NCBI GenBank assembly: GCA_023433185.1
Contig: JAEZEN010000197.1
Span: 1-5,430 of the forward strand
Reading direction: 5' to 3'
Source of the DNA: Pseudomonadota bacterium
GTDB lineage: Bacteria > Pseudomonadota > Alphaproteobacteria > Rhizobiales > Kaistiaceae
DNA length: 5,430 bases
The notes beneath the pieces were generated by a model that was not told where the DNA came from, ran no database searches, and saw only the letters and a program-made list of their open reading frames with translations. Below, piece after piece: positions 1-5,430 of the stretch. Position numbers and translations under genes: made by a program. Every line of letters starts with the position of its first letter. Position 1 is the stretch's first letter.

Positions 1-1095
1 GTCGACGGCGTGGTCAAGAACATCACCGACTACGGTGCGTTCGTCGACCTCGGCGGCATCGACGGCCTGCTCCACGTCACCGACATCGCGTGGCGCCGCG
101 TCAACCACCCCTCCGAAGTGCTGCAGATCGGCGAGACCATCAAGGTCCAGATCATCCGCATCAACCACGAGAGCCACCGCATCAGCCTGGGCATGAAGCA
201 GCTCCTCGCCGATCCCTGGGAAGGGATCGAGGCGAAGTATCCGGTGGGCGCCAAGTACACCGGCCGCGTCACCAACATCACCGACTACGGCGCGTTCGTC
301 GAGCTGGAGCCGGGCATCGAGGGACTGATCCACGTCTCCGAGATGAGCTGGACCAAGAAGAACGTCCATCCGGGCAAGATCGTCTCCACCTCGCAGGAAG
401 TGGAAGTGATGGTGCTCGAGGTCGATCCCGAGAAGCGCCGCATCTCGCTCGGTCTCAAGCAGACCCTCGCCAACCCGTGGGAAACCTTCGCCGACAAGTT
501 CCCGATCGGCTCGACCATCGAGGGCGAGGTCAAGAACAAGACCGAGTTCGGCCTGTTCGTCGGACTCGACGGCGATGTCGACGGCATGGTCCACCTCTCC
601 GACCTCGACTGGAACCGGTCGGGCGAAGAGGCGCTCGAGGACTACAACCGTGGCGACATGGTCAAGGCCAAGGTGCTCGACGTCGATGTCGACAAGGAGC
701 GCATCTCGCTGGGCATCAAGCAGCTCGCCTCCGACAAGGTGGCCGACGCCGGCGACGTGCTGCGCAAGAACGCGGTGGTGACCGGCACGGTGACCGAGGT
801 CAACGACGGCGGCATCGAGGTGACGGTCGGCGACACCGGCATGAGCGCCTTCATCCGCCGCGCCGACCTCAGCCGCGACCGCAACGACCAGCGCCCCGAG
901 CGGTTCTCGAAGGGCGAAAAGGTCGACGCGCGCATCACGGCGGTCGACCGCAAGTCCGGCAAGATCTCGCTCTCCATCAAGGCGCTCGAGATCGCCGAGG
1001 AAAAGGAAGCGGTGGCCCAGTACGGCTCGACCGATTCCGGCGCCTCGCTCGGCGACATCCTCGGCGCGGCCCTCAAGGACCGCGAAAAGAAGTAA
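1..1095 (+). CDS. rpsA: 30S ribosomal protein S1, C-terminal part (5' end outside window)
   Basis: S1 is the large RNA-binding protein of the 30S subunit that captures and unfolds mRNA for initiation. The frame is open from base 1 to TAA at 1093-1095, giving 364 residues. About 200 residues are missing at the N-terminus, judged against the usual alphaproteobacterial length of roughly 560. Four OB-fold S1 repeats are visible, at about residues 1-67, 83-154, 170-242 and 257-329 of the fragment. The first three share the pattern V-x-N/K-x-T-D/E-Y/F-G-x-F-V, then H-V/L-S/T-D/E, and end in RISLG-x-KQ. The last repeat is more divergent and ends KISLSIKALE. By comparison with E. coli S1 they are repeats 3 to 6. 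The acidic/basic tail after them contains GASLGDILGAAL, which I recall as typical of alphaproteobacterial S1. An in-frame GTG at position 10 is internal (a Val in the first repeat) and not a start. An intrinsic terminator follows 26 nt after the stop. Confidence 0.97.
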   Translation, partial: VDGVVKNITDYGAFVDLGGIDGLLHVTDIAWRRVNHPSEVLQIGETIKVQIIRINHESHRISLGMKQLLADPWEGIEAKYPVGAKYTGRVTNITDYGAFVELEPGIEGLIHVSEMSWTKKNVHPGKIVSTSQEVEVMVLEVDPEKRRISLGLKQTLANPWETFADKFPIGSTIEGEVKNKTEFGLFVGLDGDVDGMVHLSDLDWNRSGEEALEDYNRGDMVKAKVLDVDVDKERISLGIKQLASDKVADAGDVLRKNAVVTGTVTEVNDGGIEVTVGDTGMSAFIRRADLSRDRNDQRPERFSKGEKVDARITAVDRKSGKISLSIKALEIAEEKEAVAQYGSTDSGASLGDILGAALKDREKK

Positions 1096-1121
1096 GGCTC
1101 GCGTCTCGAGCCGGCATTCCG

Positions 1122-1149
1122 AGGCCCGCGCTCCGGCGCGGGCCTTTTT
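1122..1149 (+). terminator. Rho-independent terminator after rpsA
   Basis: A perfect 9-bp GC-rich stem (aggcccgcg at 1122-1130 pairing with cgcgggcct at 1137-1145) encloses a 6-nt loop (ctccgg). It is followed directly by a run of five T (1145-1149). It lies 26 nt past the rpsA stop, as expected for the end of the S1 transcript. On the opposite strand the stem has no U-run, so it should act only in the + direction. Confidence 0.9.
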
Positions 1150-1206
1150 CCTGGGGGGCATCGACTGCCTGGCCGACAGGCCCGGTGGGAAGCGCATCCG
1201 GCGCGC

Positions 1207-1235
1207 TTGACCGGCTACCCGGCTGGCCGTACCCG
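1207..1235 (+). promoter_or_regulatory. Weak sigma-70-like promoter candidate for the acetyltransferase gene
   Basis: TTGACC (1207-1212) matches five of six bases of the -35 consensus. A 17-nt spacer leads to TACCCG (1230-1235), which matches the -10 consensus poorly (TA only). The position, downstream of the rpsA terminator and about 45 nt before the chosen ATG, is where a promoter for the next gene is needed. Alphaproteobacterial -10 elements are often degenerate, so this is a suggestion only. The rest of the gap (1150-1281) shows nothing beyond a small 5-bp hairpin (1167-1181). Confidence 0.25.
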
Positions 1236-1268
1236 CGTCTTACGGGCCGGCGGGCGAGCGGCTGCAGC

Positions 1269-1272
1269 AGGG
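1269..1272 (+). promoter_or_regulatory. Probable ribosome binding site of the acetyltransferase gene
   Basis: AGGG lies 9 nt before the ATG at 1282. It is the only Shine-Dalgarno-like match near the possible starts. It favours 1282 over the upstream in-frame TTG at 1207, whose 25 extra residues look like untranslated DNA, and over the ATG at 1312, which has no purine-rich site. Confidence 0.5.
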
Positions 1273-1281
1273 TATGACACC

Positions 1282-1788
1282 ATGAAATTCCGCGACGTGA
1301 TCTGGCGCAGCATGACCGGCTTTGACCTCGCTTCGGTCGAGGCGATCGCCGCGCAGGTCCATCCCGGGTTCTACGAGAGCCCCGAAGTGCTGGCCGAAAA
1401 GCACGCGCTCTATCGCGACGGCGCCTACCTGCTCGAAGTATCGGACCGGCCGGCCGGCTATGTGCTGAGCCATCCCTGGACCTTCGGTTCGGCGCCCGCG
1501 CTCAATGCGCGGATCGAGCGGCTGCCCGCCGATACCGACACGTTCTACATCCACGACCTCGCCATCCTTCCGGTCGCCCGCCGCGTCGGCGCCGCCGGGT
1601 TCATCATAGCAGCGCTCGAAAAGCATGCCCGGGCGCGCGGCTTTCCCACCATGACGCTGATCGCGGTCAACAATTCGCGCGGCTTCTGGGAGCGCCACGG
1701 CTTCGGCGTGGTCGAACTGCCCGCGCTGGCCGACAAGCTGATGACCTACGAGCCCGACGCGCGGCTGATGGCCAAGCCGCTGACCTGA
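1282..1788 (+). CDS. GNAT-family N-acetyltransferase, substrate unknown
   Basis: The 168-aa product is predicted to transfer an acetyl group from acetyl-CoA to an amine; the acceptor cannot be read from the sequence. It has a complete single GNAT domain. The N-terminal helix region (about 11-45) contains AIAAQVHPGF. A central strand follows (about 48-64). Motif A is HDLAILPVARRVGAAG at 91-106, in which R100-x-x-G103-x-A105 fits the acetyl-CoA pyrophosphate loop R/Q-x-x-G-x-G/A. Then come the helix of about 107-119, the strand MTLIAVN (124-130) and motif B, FWERHGF (135-141). Length is normal for the fold and nothing is broken. The start at 1282 is chosen from the AGGG site and because residue 26 of the longer reading frame is where GNAT-like sequence begins. 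It stands alone between a terminator and an 80-nt gap. RimI is unlikely, since the rimI neighbours are absent and residue similarity is not specific. Base and codon use resemble the neighbours. Confidence 0.88.
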   Translation: MKFRDVIWRSMTGFDLASVEAIAAQVHPGFYESPEVLAEKHALYRDGAYLLEVSDRPAGYVLSHPWTFGSAPALNARIERLPADTDTFYIHDLAILPVARRVGAAGFIIAALEKHARARGFPTMTLIAVNNSRGFWERHGFGVVELPALADKLMTYEPDARLMAKPLT

Positions 1789-1868
1789 GCGGGGCGGACG
1801 CTGCGCGCTGCCTTGCATTCGCCGGCTCGCGCCGGTTAAGTCCGCCCGACGATTTTTCCGGCGGCGCC

Positions 1869-2819
1869 ATGAGCCTCGACAGCAGTACCGATACCGCGCA
1901 CCTGATCCCGGCCAATGCCAGACTGCGCCGCTCGCGCCGGCTGTGGCGGGTGCTCGCCTTCCTCGCGCTTGCCATCGCGGTGCTGGCCGCGGTCGCGCGG
2001 TTCGGCATGGAACAGGGCGCGGTCGGCGACTCGATCGCCCGCATCGAGATCTTCGGCACCATCACCACCGACCCCCAGCGGGTCGCCGCGTTCAAGCGGG
2101 TCGCCGAGGACGACTCGGTCAAGGCGGTGATCGTCTCGATCAATTCTCCCGGCGGCTCGACCGCCGGCGGCGAGGAGATCTACGAGTCGCTGATGGCGCT
2201 GCGCGCCGAAAAGCCGGTGGTCGCGGTGATCCACGAACTCGGCGCCTCGGCCGCCTACATGACAGCGATCGGCACCGACCGCATCTTCTCGCGGCGCCTC
2301 TCGATCGTCGGCTCGATCGGCGTGCTTTACCAGCACGTCAACGCCGGCAAGCTGCTCGAGACCATCGGCGTCGATCTCGACAAGGTGCAGACCGGGCCGC
2401 TCAAGGCCGAGCCCGATTTCGACGAGCCGCTCGAGGGCCCGGCCCGCGAGTCGCTGCAGGCGCTGGTCAACGACAGCTTCGAGTGGTTCGTCGACATCGT
2501 TGCCGAGCGGCGCGGGCTGACCCGTCCGCAGACGCTGGCGCTGGCCGACGGCCGCATCATGACCGGCCGCGTCGGCATCGAGACCGGGCTGATCGATGCG
2601 GTGGGCGGGGAGGCCGAGGCGATCGACTGGCTGGAGGCCGAGCGCGAGCTCGCCGCCGACCTGCCGGTGCGCACCTGGTACCCGCTGCCCGACCGCAGCC
2701 TGTTCAGCATCTGGGACCTGATCCTCGGGGAGGCGCGGGCCAGCCTCGGCCTGCCGGCGCGCGGACCGATCGCGCTTGACGGGCTGCTGTCGCTTTGGCA
2801 GGTTGGCCCTTCCCTGTGA
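1869..2819 (+). CDS. sppA: Signal peptide peptidase SppA, short form (S49 family serine protease)
   Basis: SppA is an inner-membrane protease that degrades signal peptides left after secretion; its active site faces the periplasm. The 316-aa product is the short, single-domain form. Residues 17-25 are Arg-rich and presumably cytoplasmic. A hydrophobic segment at about 27-43 is the membrane anchor, followed by the S49 domain. SINSPGGS (90-97) is the conserved strand and loop. Ser127 in GASAAYM is the expected nucleophile and Lys179 in GPLKAEP the expected general base. Their 52-residue spacing equals that of Ser147 and Lys199 in Bacillus subtilis SppA. Conserved VGSIGVL (147-153) and DGRIMTG-R-G (227-236) support the call. 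The nucleophile region reads ASAAY instead of the common ASGGY, which resembles rhizobial homologues as I recall them. The ATG at 1869 has only a GC-rich, weak binding site but includes the anchor; the next ATG, at residue 47, would remove it. It starts the tight cluster leading to trpB. Confidence 0.93.
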   Translation: MSLDSSTDTAHLIPANARLRRSRRLWRVLAFLALAIAVLAAVARFGMEQGAVGDSIARIEIFGTITTDPQRVAAFKRVAEDDSVKAVIVSINSPGGSTAGGEEIYESLMALRAEKPVVAVIHELGASAAYMTAIGTDRIFSRRLSIVGSIGVLYQHVNAGKLLETIGVDLDKVQTGPLKAEPDFDEPLEGPARESLQALVNDSFEWFVDIVAERRGLTRPQTLALADGRIMTGRVGIETGLIDAVGGEAEAIDWLEAERELAADLPVRTWYPLPDRSLFSIWDLILGEARASLGLPARGPIALDGLLSLWQVGPSL

Positions 2820-2856
2820 GGGGACGAGACCATCTGTCTGAACGCCGGGGGGCGCG

Positions 2857-3135
2857 ATGATAAAATCGGAACTCGTCGAAAAGCTTGCGGCCGAAAATCC
2901 GCATCTGTTCCAGCGTGATATCGAGAACATCGTGAACGCGATCCTCGATAAGATCGGCGACGCCATGGCGCGCGGCGATCGGGTGGAACTGCGCGGCTTC
3001 GGCGCCTTCTCCGTCAAGAACCGGCCCGCGCGCGTGGGCCGCAATCCACGCACCGGCGAGCAGGTCGACGTGGGGGAGAAATACGTGCCGCAGTTTAAGG
3101 CGGGCAAGGAGATCAGGGAGCGACTGAACCGGTGA
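2857..3135 (+). CDS. ihfB: Integration host factor subunit beta
   Basis: IHF-beta pairs with IHF-alpha to form a DNA-bending nucleoid protein used in recombination, replication and sigma-54 promoter activation. The 92-aa product matches the usual length (about 94 in E. coli). It begins [10 protein letters not shown], matching the family's M-T/I-KSEL start, which fixes the ATG. Helices occupy about 3-40. The DNABII signature runs from RGFGAFSV (46-53) through [12 protein letters not shown] (56-67). Pro64 in GRNP is the residue that intercalates into DNA at the kink. The ending [17 protein letters not shown] is characteristic of IHF-beta rather than HU. It lies 37 nt after sppA, with a G-run (2847-2852) just before the start as the likely binding site; an in-frame TGA at 2839-2841 excludes a longer protein. 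The rpsA-to-ihfB neighbourhood is shared with gammaproteobacteria, here with two genes between them. Confidence 0.96.
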   Translation: MIKSELVEKLAAENPHLFQRDIENIVNAILDKIGDAMARGDRVELRGFGAFSVKNRPARVGRNPRTGEQVDVGEKYVPQFKAGKEIRERLNR

Positions 3136-3169
3136 TCTGCTGCCGGCTCAGCCCGTTCCGGGCACCCCG

Positions 3170-3523
3170 ATGACAAGACGTCTCGTCGGCTGGTTCGTGC
3201 TGGTGCCGCTGTGCGCGGTGCTCGTCGTCTTTGCCCTGGCCAACCGCCAGCTGGTGACGGTCAACCTCAATCCCTTCGCGCCGCAGGACATCGCCCAGGC
3301 GGCCGCCGCCGCGGGCTACGGCGTGCCGCTGTTCCTCGTGATCTATGCCGTCCTGCTCGTCGGCGTGCTGCTGGGCGGTGTCGCGACCTGGTTCGCCCAG
3401 TCCCATCATCGCGCCGAAAAGCGTCGCTGGCGCCGCGAATCCGAGCGCCTGAGCCACGATCTGGAAGCCGCGCGGCGGGCTCCGGCCGTCTATTCCGACG
3501 ACGACCTCGTCAACATCCCCTGA
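3170..3523 (+). CDS. LapA-domain (DUF1049) inner-membrane protein
   Basis: The 117-aa product resembles LapA (YciS), a small inner-membrane protein that works with LapB in controlling lipopolysaccharide assembly in E. coli. Two membrane segments are visible, at about residues 7-24 and 52-74. The short connecting loop carries ANRQLVTVNLNPF, typical of the family. A basic, helical, probably coiled-coil C-terminal region (about 80-103, rich in Arg, Glu and His) should lie in the cytoplasm, before an acidic end (SDDDLVNIP). The gene sits directly after ihfB, where E. coli also has lapA (rpsA-ihfB-lapA-lapB). No lapB follows here; trpF does, after 5 nt. The ATG at 3170 gives the normal two-helix topology, although its binding site is poor. 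The family call is firm; a role in LPS assembly in this organism is inferred from distant homologues. Confidence 0.85.
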   Translation: MTRRLVGWFVLVPLCAVLVVFALANRQLVTVNLNPFAPQDIAQAAAAAGYGVPLFLVIYAVLLVGVLLGGVATWFAQSHHRAEKRRWRRESERLSHDLEAARRAPAVYSDDDLVNIP

Positions 3524-3528
3524 GCGTC

Positions 3529-4182
3529 ATGGCGACTCCCCTCATCATCAAGATCTGCGGCATCAAGACCGAAGCGATCCTCGACACCGCAATCGAGGCG
3601 GGCGCGGACATGGTCGGCTTCATGCATTTCCCGCGCTCGCCGCGCCATCTCGAGCTCGACCCGATCGGCGAGATGATCTCGCTGTGCCGCGGCCGCATCG
3701 AGTCCTGCGTGGTCCTCGTCAATCCGGACAATACGCTGGTCGCCCAGGTCGCCGCGCTCGGCCCCGACTGGATCCAGCTGCACGGTCCCGAAACGCCGGC
3801 CCGGGTTGCCGCGATCCGAGACGAAGCGGGCATCGCCGTGCTCAAGGCCTGCGCCATCGGCGGCGCCGACGACGTGGCGGCGGTGGCCGGCTATGCCGAC
3901 GTCGCCGACCGCATCCTGCTCGATGCCAAGCCGCCCAAGGGGGCCGACCGGCCGGGCGGTCTGGGCGACAGCTTCGACTGGAGCCTGCTCAAGCCGCTTG
4001 ACCCCTCGCTGGGCTTCATGCTTTCCGGTGGCCTGACGCCGGAAACGGTGGGCGAGGCGGTGCGCATCGTCCGTCCCTTCGGCGTCGATGTCTCCACCGG
4101 CGTCGAGAAGGCGCCGGGGGTCAAGGACGCGGCGAAGGTCGCCGCCTTCATCGCCAGGGCCCGCGAAGCCGAGGCCGCTTAG
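3529..4182 (+). CDS. trpF: Phosphoribosylanthranilate isomerase
   Basis: TrpF converts N-(5'-phosphoribosyl)anthranilate to the enol carboxyphenylamino-deoxyribulose phosphate, an Amadori rearrangement in cytoplasmic tryptophan synthesis. The 217-aa product is a complete (beta/alpha)8 barrel. KICGIKT (8-14) carries the expected general base Cys10. SPRHL (37-41) holds the conserved Arg39. IQLHG (82-86) is a core strand. LLDAKPP (130-136) carries the expected general acid Asp132. The phosphate-binding ends are GG-x-G-x-x-FDW (143-151), SGGLTPETV (166-174) and GVDVSTGVE (185-193). The reading frame is open far upstream, through lapA in another frame. The true start is the ATG at 3529, five residues before the conserved IIKICG strand. 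It lies 5 nt after the previous stop, without a clear binding site, which suggests translational coupling. No leader peptide or attenuator can fit before it. The stop at 4180-4182 is followed 14 nt later by trpB. Confidence 0.96.
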   Translation: MATPLIIKICGIKTEAILDTAIEAGADMVGFMHFPRSPRHLELDPIGEMISLCRGRIESCVVLVNPDNTLVAQVAALGPDWIQLHGPETPARVAAIRDEAGIAVLKACAIGGADDVAAVAGYADVADRILLDAKPPKGADRPGGLGDSFDWSLLKPLDPSLGFMLSGGLTPETVGEAVRIVRPFGVDVSTGVEKAPGVKDAAKVAAFIARAREAEAA

Positions 4183-4186
4183 AGGA
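4182..4186 (+). promoter_or_regulatory. Ribosome binding site of trpB
   Basis: GAGGA overlaps the last base of the trpF stop codon and lies 10 nt before a GTG at 4197. It decides the GTG start: the protein from there begins shortly before the conserved NSLRTGPDE segment, and the next in-frame ATG (residue 32) would remove conserved N-terminal sequence. Confidence 0.7.
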
Positions 4187-4196
4187 CGAGACGCCA

Positions 4197-5417
4197 GTGA
4201 CCCAGTTCGGGGCCAATTCGCTCAGGACCGGCCCCGACGAGGCCGGCCGCTTCGGCCAGTTCGGCGGCCGCTTCGTCGCCGAGACGCTGATGCCGCTCAT
4301 CCTCGATCTCGAGCAGGCCTATCGCGACGCGCAGGCCGATCCGGCCTATGCCGCCGAACTGCAGGACCTCGCCACCCATTATGTCGGCCGGCCCTCGCCG
4401 CTCTATCTCGCCGAACGGCTCACCGCCGAACTGGGCGGCGCGAAAATCTGGTTCAAGCGCGAGGACCTCAACCACACCGGCTCGCACAAGATCAACAATT
4501 GCCTCGGCCAGATCCTGCTCGCCCGCCGCATGGGCAAGACGCGGGTGATCGCCGAGACCGGCGCCGGCCAGCATGGCGTGGCCGCGGCGACGGTGTGCGC
4601 GAAATTCGGCTTTCCGTGCACCGTGTTCATGGGCGCGACCGACGTCGCCCGCCAGTCGCCCAACGTGCTGCGCATGAAGATGCTGGGCGCCGAGGTCCGG
4701 CCCGTCACGGCGGGCGCCGGCACACTCAAGGACGCCATGAACGAGGCGCTGCGCGACTGGGTGACCAACGTCGAGACGACCTATTACCTGATCGGCACGG
4801 CGGCGGGACCGCACCCCTATCCGGAAATGGTCCGCAATTTCCAGTCGGTGATCGGCGACGAGATCAAGGCGCAGTTCCTCGAGATGGAAGGCCGTCTGCC
4901 CGACGCGGTGGTCGCCTGCATCGGCGGGGGCTCCAATGCCATCGGCACCTTCCATCCGTTCCTCGACGACCCCGAGGTGGCGATCTACGGCGCCGAGGCG
5001 GGCGGCCACGGCATCGACGTGCCCAATGGCCACGCCGCCTCGATGACAGGCGGCCGGCCCGGCGTGCTCCACGGCAACCGCACCTACCTGCTGCAGGACG
5101 ATGCCGGACAGATTCTCGAAGGCCACTCGATCTCGGCCGGCCTCGACTACCCGGGCGTCGGGCCGGAACATTCCTGGCTGCGCGACACCGGCCGCGTGAA
5201 CTACGTGCCGATCACCGACCGCGAGGCGCTCGACGCCTTCGCCGCCTGCACGAGGGCGGAGGGCATCATCCCCGCCCTCGAAAGCGCGCATGGCCTCGCC
5301 CAGGTGATGAAGCTCGCGCCGACGATGGGCAAGGACACCTCGATCGTGCTTTGTCTTTCCGGCCGCGGCGACAAGGACATCGAAAGCGTCGGCCGGCACC
5401 TCGGCATCGCGCTCTGA
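4197..5417 (+). CDS. trpB: Tryptophan synthase beta subunit
   Basis: TrpB joins indole and L-serine to give L-tryptophan, using pyridoxal phosphate (PLP), in the alpha2-beta2 tryptophan synthase complex. The 406-aa product is full length and starts at GTG. Residues match Salmonella TrpB with a constant offset of 11. Lys98 in HTGSHKINN is the PLP Schiff-base lysine (Lys87). Glu120 in AETGAGQHG is the catalytic glutamate (Glu109). GGGSNAIG (243-250) binds the PLP phosphate. Asp316 in SAGLDYPG matches Asp305, which closes the active site. Ser388 in LSGRGDKD matches Ser377, which contacts the PLP ring nitrogen. The N-terminal [15 protein letters not shown] and [14 protein letters not shown] are classic TrpB1 signatures, so the stand-alone TrpB2 form is excluded. 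It lies 14 nt after trpF, and 13 nt remain after its TGA. A trpA gene encoding the indole-producing partner is expected there. Confidence 0.98.
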   Translation: MTQFGANSLRTGPDEAGRFGQFGGRFVAETLMPLILDLEQAYRDAQADPAYAAELQDLATHYVGRPSPLYLAERLTAELGGAKIWFKREDLNHTGSHKINNCLGQILLARRMGKTRVIAETGAGQHGVAAATVCAKFGFPCTVFMGATDVARQSPNVLRMKMLGAEVRPVTAGAGTLKDAMNEALRDWVTNVETTYYLIGTAAGPHPYPEMVRNFQSVIGDEIKAQFLEMEGRLPDAVVACIGGGSNAIGTFHPFLDDPEVAIYGAEAGGHGIDVPNGHAASMTGGRPGVLHGNRTYLLQDDAGQILEGHSISAGLDYPGVGPEHSWLRDTGRVNYVPITDREALDAFAACTRAEGIIPALESAHGLAQVMKLAPTMGKDTSIVLCLSGRGDKDIESVGRHLGIAL

Positions 5418-5422
5418 CGCGC

Positions 5423-5427
5423 GAGAG
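5423..5427 (+). promoter_or_regulatory. Possible ribosome binding site of the next gene (probably trpA)
   Basis: GAGAG lies 6 nt after the trpB stop and close to the window edge, at about the distance where a trpA start would be expected. No start codon is inside the window, so both the site and the identity of the gene are inferred from the trpF-trpB context. Confidence 0.3.
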
Positions 5428-5430
5428 ACG

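Noticed and set aside
1167..1181. Small hairpin gcctg/caggc after the rpsA terminator
   Set aside because: Five base pairs in a GC-rich region is expected by chance, and no T-run or conserved element accompanies it.
90..1277. Second + frame of 395 codons across rpsA and the terminator
   Set aside because: The product is dominated by Arg, Gly, Pro and Gln, overlaps the confirmed S1 frame and runs through a strong terminator hairpin.
1207..1281. N-terminal extension of the acetyltransferase from TTG
   Set aside because: The 25 extra residues have no GNAT similarity and no binding site precedes the TTG. The same bases resemble a -35 element, and the ATG at 1282 has a suitable AGGG.
1813..1841. 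TTGCAT-17 nt-TTAAGT as an sppA promoter, with a 5-bp hairpin (1822-1835) between
   Set aside because: Both boxes match the consensus poorly and the short hairpin has no T-run, so neither a promoter nor a terminator can be claimed.
1836..3176. Long minus-strand reading frame (446 codons) opposite sppA and ihfB
   Set aside because: It lies antisense to two well-recognised genes and its translation is a low-complexity mix of Arg, Ala, Gly and Asp with no recognisable motif. Such frames are expected on the opposite strand of GC-rich genes.
3211..3528. Upstream extension of the trpF reading frame through the LapA-domain gene
   Set aside because: The 106 extra residues are an out-of-frame reading of a clear two-helix membrane protein. 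TrpF normally begins a few residues before the KICGIK strand, as from 3529.
4179..5399. Minus-strand reading frame (406 codons) opposite trpB
   Set aside because: It mirrors trpB almost exactly and has the composition of reverse-strand reading of GC-rich codons. trpB has every catalytic residue, so the coding strand is not in doubt.

Overview
The window is a GC-rich, densely packed stretch of chromosome with all genes on the + strand. Gene order and protein sequence point to an alphaproteobacterium, most likely of the Rhizobiales (Hyphomicrobiales). The order is rpsA (3' part), a GNAT acetyltransferase, sppA, ihfB, a small LapA-domain membrane protein, trpF and trpB, and trpA probably starts just past the right edge. 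The order rpsA-sppA-ihfB-lapA-like-trpF-trpB-trpA is, from memory, a familiar alphaproteobacterial arrangement. The placement is a judgement by eye; no search was run.

Layout. Positions 1-1095 hold the C-terminal 364 codons of ribosomal protein S1, with four S1 RNA-binding repeats. A clear intrinsic terminator (1122-1149) follows. A 168-aa GNAT-family acetyltransferase of unknown substrate (1282-1788) is set apart by gaps of 186 and 80 nt. A tighter cluster then begins: sppA (1869-2819), ihfB (2857-3135), the LapA-domain gene (3170-3523), trpF (3529-4182) and trpB (4197-5417), with gaps of 37, 34, 5 and 14 nt. No terminator is visible between sppA and the right edge, so these genes could be co-transcribed.

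How the genes relate. S1 (mRNA binding on the 30S subunit) and IHF-beta (DNA bending) are housekeeping proteins. SppA and the LapA-like protein belong to the inner membrane. TrpF and TrpB catalyse the third-from-last and the last reaction of tryptophan synthesis. The rest of the trp pathway is absent here, which fits the split trp operons known in alphaproteobacteria. The 5-nt gap before trpF leaves no room for a trp leader or attenuator.

I found no mobile element, CRISPR array, tRNA, rRNA or undescribed multi-gene system. The long reading frames on the opposite strand and in alternative frames are shadows created by high GC. The less ordinary points are the acetyltransferase gene between rpsA and sppA, and the coupling of trpF to a membrane-protein gene.
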